Source: Gautieria morchelliformis
Lineage: Eukaryota > Basidiomycota > Agaricomycetes > Gomphales > Gomphaceae
Assembly (NCBI GenBank): GCA_015179125.1
Contig: WHVA01000080.1
Location: 234,162 to 298,161, forward strand
Reading direction: 5' to 3'
Length of the DNA: 64,000 nt
Part shown: in pieces, positions 60,301-64,000 of the stretch
How positions within the stretch are numbered: the first letter of the stretch is position 1
Layout: each line of letters begins with the position of its first letter
Translations under genes and position numbers: made by a program
Notes under the pieces: model-generated
The model's input: the letters and a program-made list of their open reading frames with translations, nothing else
Told to the model about the DNA's origin: nothing
The model's database searches: none

Positions 60301-61262
60301 GATACCGCATGTGCTTGTTGGGATCGATGAGGTTGATCTCATGGTTGATCTCCCGTAGTGGCGGGAGTTCTAATGGAATTCCACTGACTAAGTCAGTGAT
60401 TCGTTCCATCCATTCCTCGCGGAGGCGAGGAAGGTCATCATCCGTGAGGATGATGGTGGTGGTTGGCTTAGAAGCCATTAGGCGCTGTGGGCGTCTATTA
60501 GGTCCGCGGCACGCGGAACCGCTTTCCTCTTCCCCATCGCTTTCACCGTTAGGTGAGAGCGCCTCTCCCTACGGTTGTAGGGTGAGTTCGAGGACGAGTC
60601 GTCCCGCGACTCGTCCTCCTGGCTTCAATGAGCCAGGTTAGGCTTCGGTGCCCGGGTGATCCTGCTCACCCGTGGCCCCTTGTCCTCGTTCGTCGATCCG
60701 TCGTCGTCGAACGAGACCTTGCCCGTGGGGATCACTTCGTTCCCCTTGCGGATCGTCCCTGGGCTCGAGAAGTCCAGGGTTATGCCGAATCTCCTTAGGA
60801 ACGGTGTCCCTAAGATAGCGTCGTAATATTGACGTTCCTACGTCAAATATTCGTCGTATGTCTCACGACCAAATTTGATGGTCGTGTTCTTCCATAGTTG
60901 ATCGTGGAACGGCTGCCTATGCAGGCTAGCTGCAGCGCGATTGGCTGCTCCAGGGAGAATGTCTTCATCCCTGTAGCTCGCGTGAATTCGGGGGATAGCA
61001 GTACCCCTTCGCTGCCGCTATCTAGCAGGCAGTGGGCTTTTACGCCGTTTATTTCCCAGTACCCCGATAGGGTACGGTTCTCACTGGCGGGCGCGTTGGC
61101 CGCGTCCTGTGTTTGCTTCGGTGGTGATACACCGGCTCGGCCGCCTTGTCTGGCGTGACCGACGTGCGTGCCGCCATGACTTTCATGGCGGTTTCGTCCT
61201 CCGGCGCGAATCTGATGCGCTGGACCTGTAGGTGGTGTCTTCCACCTCCTCGTCCCATTCAT
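57319..61262 (-). pseudogene. Retrotransposon pol remnant (protease, RT, RNase H, integrase, chromodomain)
   Basis: In element order: protease with LLDSGSEG near 61014-61031; RT with the catalytic YMDD at 59851-59862; RNase H with DGSKAG near 59393-59412; integrase with its zinc-binding region (CTSCARCQ) near 58450-58490 and core segment GIDFMGPLP near 58370; a chromodomain (EWLVDEIIAH then WEPMSSCKDLEALDSY) at about 57510-57370. The reading frame changes at several places, including between protease and RT, inside RT, between the RNase H segments and inside integrase, so no complete polyprotein can be made. Breaks are described only; no repair is offered. Confidence 0.9.
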
Positions 61263-61429
61263 AGTATTGGGACGGCTCGGGGTCCCACTCTTCAGCGGGG
61301 CGTCTCCGTTGTCCGGAGTGTCGTTGGGTTGGGGATCACCCTCCCCCTCTTCATCAATTTGATGGAGAGAATTTTGACCGAGATCCGTCTCCGGATCTTC
61401 GGTCTCCTCTTCGTGCCTCGCGGCCGCTG

Positions 61430-63720
61430 TCCTGATACTGGACTTAAGCCGGGGGCATTCCGCCCTCTTGTGGCCAGGTTGGCCGCATTCGAAGCACGTG
61501 GTGCTGCTTTGGCCGCTGCTGGGCCGATCGTTAGGTCGGCCTGACGCTTCGCTGGTGGGGCAGGTCGTGGGGACGACCCTGATGCTTGAGGCTGTTTAGC
61601 TTCAGGCGGGCGTCCAGCTTGTGCTGGGCGTGGGGGCGGCAGCCGTTGTCCTGTTCCGCTTCTTGAGAACAGGCTGGGCCTGGTCAGGCCGTTTGTGTCA
61701 ACGGCTTGCTCCCTGTGAGCCGGGCAGCGCTTGCCGTTGCTGCTGCGCTTTCTGCGCGGCGCATCCCCATGTTGTATCGGGATGCCTCCTCGATCATCCG
61801 GGCCATCTCGAAGAGTTGCTCTATTGAGCTGCTCTCGGCATTATAGCCCTTTTTGAGGACTTGTTGCGCAGTGTTTCGCCAGCGCCGACACGAACCGTCT
61901 CCGGAACGTGTAATCGTCTGGCGGCTGTATCATACGTGCCACGTATTTCGTGAGCTCGTTCAGCATTTCCTGAACGGTTTTCATGCCCTGCATGACCGCG
62001 TCGAATTTATTCGATGCGTGATGGTACGTCAGTGTGTGCAGGAACCTTTTTTGAAGGCCTTGCATCACAGTTTCCAGCGTCCAGCTGCGGACCTGGCGAT
62101 CGAAGCGTTCTACGTTTCGAAGGAACCACTCCTGGGCTTCGCCGGTGAGGGAGTGCCCACGTAGCCGACCTGCATGTCTATGCTGGTTGGCCCTAGGAGG
62201 CAATTCATTTTCAGCCATCGTAGGATGGCTGCCACGAAGATTTCAAACTCTTCGAGGTCAGATCCCCCGGCATATGGCTCGGGGTGAGCCAATTTATGCC
62301 GGCTTTCGCTAGCACAGACTTCTCGGGTCTGTGTCCGCGCGTCTGCTAACGCCACGCGGATCATCCGTGTGATCCCGTCGTACGGCTCCATTGGTACGAC
62401 GTCGGCCTGGTCAGGGATTCCCTGGCCTTCCGTTGGGGCCATGGATCGCTCGCGGCTGTGACGCCACGGGGCAGGCTGTTGTATGCCCTGACGGGCCCCG
62501 GGCCCGATCGGGCTCGGGATCGGGAGCATTTTGTGCTCTCGGTTCCGGGGCGTTTTGTGCCTGGTGTCCCCGGTCAGTCCCGCGTTGCGGATCCGCAGCC
62601 TGCTGTTGTAGGCTGCTGCGCCTGCCGTGCATCCTGTACGGCTCGCGTGAGCTGCTCGTCGGGCAGCTGAGCGGTGTGGCTGTGGGCCACTGTTCTTCAG
62701 CGTTCTTCGCTAGTAGCTCGAGTGCCCGTGTGGCGGCGCGGCTGCGGCTTCTTTACGCTGCCAGTGTGCGACTTCGAGCTCTAAGCTCTCGGTCGTCGTT
62801 TCAGAGTCAGGCTCTGAGGCGACCTGTTCCCTAACGATCTGTTGGATCGTCTTACGGCTGTCCGTTGGGGCAGCCGGTTGCTCTTGAGGTTCGTTCCGAA
62901 CCTTACGTCCTGTTCGACCGGGATGGCTGGCGGCGGCATTCGCTGCTTGTCCCGCTCCTTTCGGCCGGGTCTTCCACGTCGTGACTGCGTTCGTTGGCTG
63001 CGGACTGTCGCGAGCTCGGAGAGTTGTGTGCGTTCCCACGTGGGCGGAGGGCTTTCTGGACGTCCTCCAGCGTGGCTGCTCTTGCAGCCTGATCTCCTCG
63101 CCTGGTGGAGTTCCTTGCCGATTGCCATTAGGGCGGCGGCGTTGTCAAGCTGCGATGCCAGCTGATCGTGCTTGTGGCGCGTCAGCTGCTTCGGTGCAGC
63201 GCAGCCTGCACCTGTTTGTTCAGGGCCTCTGCCGTCTCGTGGTCGATGGCGTGAGCCCTCGAGCTCTTGCGACTGGAGCTCGAGTATTCGAGCCTGACCA
63301 TCATCTGGGGCTCGTCTTTTTGCCGTCGTCCCCTTCAGGGACGATCGTCGTCCTCTACTTCTGAGCGTCGGTTTGAGTCGTGGCTTTGTGCCGCCTCGAC
63401 TTGTTGCTCTACCGTCTGACGAGGGAGACTTCTCTGCCCTTTCCTTTGTCTCTGGGCAGAGAGGAATGGGGGGCGGCGCCGGCTCGTTGCCGCGTCGTCT
63501 CTTCCTCGGCCACGCTCGACGAGACGTGGTCGGGGTTTCCTCGTCCTCTACTGGGGGACGAGGGCGGTGAGATCTACGATCTCTCCGTCTTCTATGTCCT
63601 GGACTCTTGGTCCAGGGTAGCGTCAGCCGTCGTTCGCTGGGCTGCGCCTGGGGCGTGGACCTCGAGCTCGTCGCTGTGTCCGTCTTGACTGCGTGGAATC
63701 ATCATGCTCACAGCCGACAG
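61430..63720 (-). pseudogene. Retrotransposon gag remnant
   Basis: Capsid-like helical text (SLTGEAQEWFLRNVERF, QGLQKRFLHTLTYHHASNKF) lies at about 62160-61860. A CCHC zinc knuckle (CFECGQPGHKRAEC) lies at about 61445-61490. Upstream, 63700-62400 shows coiled-coil and Arg-rich pieces scattered over frames. Several frameshifts separate these parts. Confidence 0.8.
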
Positions 63721-63842
63721 TAGAGGGTCTACTGGAGGGTCTCAACGATGTTTAGTCGTCGACGCAGCGATCTTTTTCAAGATTGCTTCGAATCCACTAT
63801 CGTTGGTCACGTAGCGATCAACCACAGGATAGTTCAAAAAGG

Positions 63843-64000
63843 TGTAAAGATGTCGATCTTAGGACCTTGTATCACAAGGGCACTGCAGAACTTGACCAAT
63901 GAGTGGTATTCTGAATGCTACGTAGTGACAGGTAAGAGTAAGATGTGATGGGAACTGCTGGCTGGTTCCCACGGCATAAACTATACAGTGGGTCCCTAAG
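63843..64000 (-). repeat. 5' LTR, partial (cut by window end)
   Basis: 158 bp matching the left LTR from its TGTAAAG terminus on. The DNA next to it on the internal side shows no TGG-starting tRNA primer site, so the primer type is unclear. Confidence 0.9.

Larger units (their letters stand above)
54969..64000 (-). mobile_element. Ty3/gypsy LTR retrotransposon (chromovirus type), decayed, right LTR cut by window end
   Basis: The element runs leftward. Its 3' LTR is 54969-55181 and the 5' LTR starts at 63843 and leaves the window. LTRs begin TGTAAA and end TTTACA. A polypurine tract abuts the 3' LTR. Internal order is gag with a CCHC knuckle, protease, reverse transcriptase, RNase H, integrase, chromodomain, then an extra ORF. 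The order RT-RNaseH-IN and the terminal chromodomain define a Ty3/gypsy chromovirus. Several frameshifts and stops in gag and pol mean it cannot move on its own. Confidence 0.93.

Overview
The window is nuclear DNA of a filamentous basidiomycete, most likely an agaricomycete. Genes are dense, with many introns of about 45-60 nt (GT donors, a few GC donors). Several proteins have the basidiomycete-style layout of a conserved domain plus long Ser/Pro-rich tails, and the right end carries a chromodomain Ty3/gypsy retrotransposon. I could not fix a genus. No tRNA, rRNA, CRISPR array or bacterial-type operon was seen.

Left part (1-27 kb): an F-box protein cut by the window start; SRP14 and a DUF726/Mil1-type GxSxG protein sharing a 68-bp divergent promoter; a 12-exon choline/ethanolamine phosphotransferase with two GC-AG introns; a small conserved protein of unknown role. 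Then comes an accessory-looking stretch (9.4-20.6 kb): about 3.3 kb without a recognisable gene, two tandem paralogous zinc-finger genes, a duplicated ~190-bp noncoding repeat, a P-loop ATPase resembling the HerA/FtsK group, and a long imperfect inverted repeat. A seven-helix-type membrane protein, a CPA2-type cation/proton antiporter divergent from a coiled-coil gene, and riboflavin synthase follow.

Middle part (27-50.5 kb): a housekeeping block. It holds a SYO1-like ribosomal-protein import chaperone, a Pumilio/PUF RNA-binding protein, the bifunctional 4-amino-4-deoxychorismate synthase (ABZ1 type), a disordered protein, the spliceosomal DEAH helicase PRP22, methionine aminopeptidase 2, an HSL-type alpha/beta hydrolase, and the inositol phosphosphingolipid phospholipase ISC1. 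Genes are packed on both strands with short intergenic spaces. Spliced reading frames were reconstructed exon by exon for most genes and give intact proteins of family-typical length.

Right part (50.5-64 kb): 2.4 kb without recognisable genes, then layered mobile DNA. An inverted genomic copy of the PRP22 3' end (52.9-53.3 kb) abuts a perfect 49-bp palindrome. Next is a broken Pro/Thr-rich reading frame. An 813-bp hAT-like nonautonomous element (16-bp inverted ends, 8-bp target duplication) sits exactly at the outer edge of an LTR. The rest is a decayed Ty3/gypsy element on the minus strand (gag, protease, RT, RNase H, integrase, chromodomain). It carries an extra, almost open ~690-residue accessory ORF between pol and the 3' LTR, whose start overlaps the pol stop by 10 nt. 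That accessory ORF and the ATPase with a Walker-B microexon are the least familiar genes here. Nothing was searched against databases; family names rest on motif recognition.
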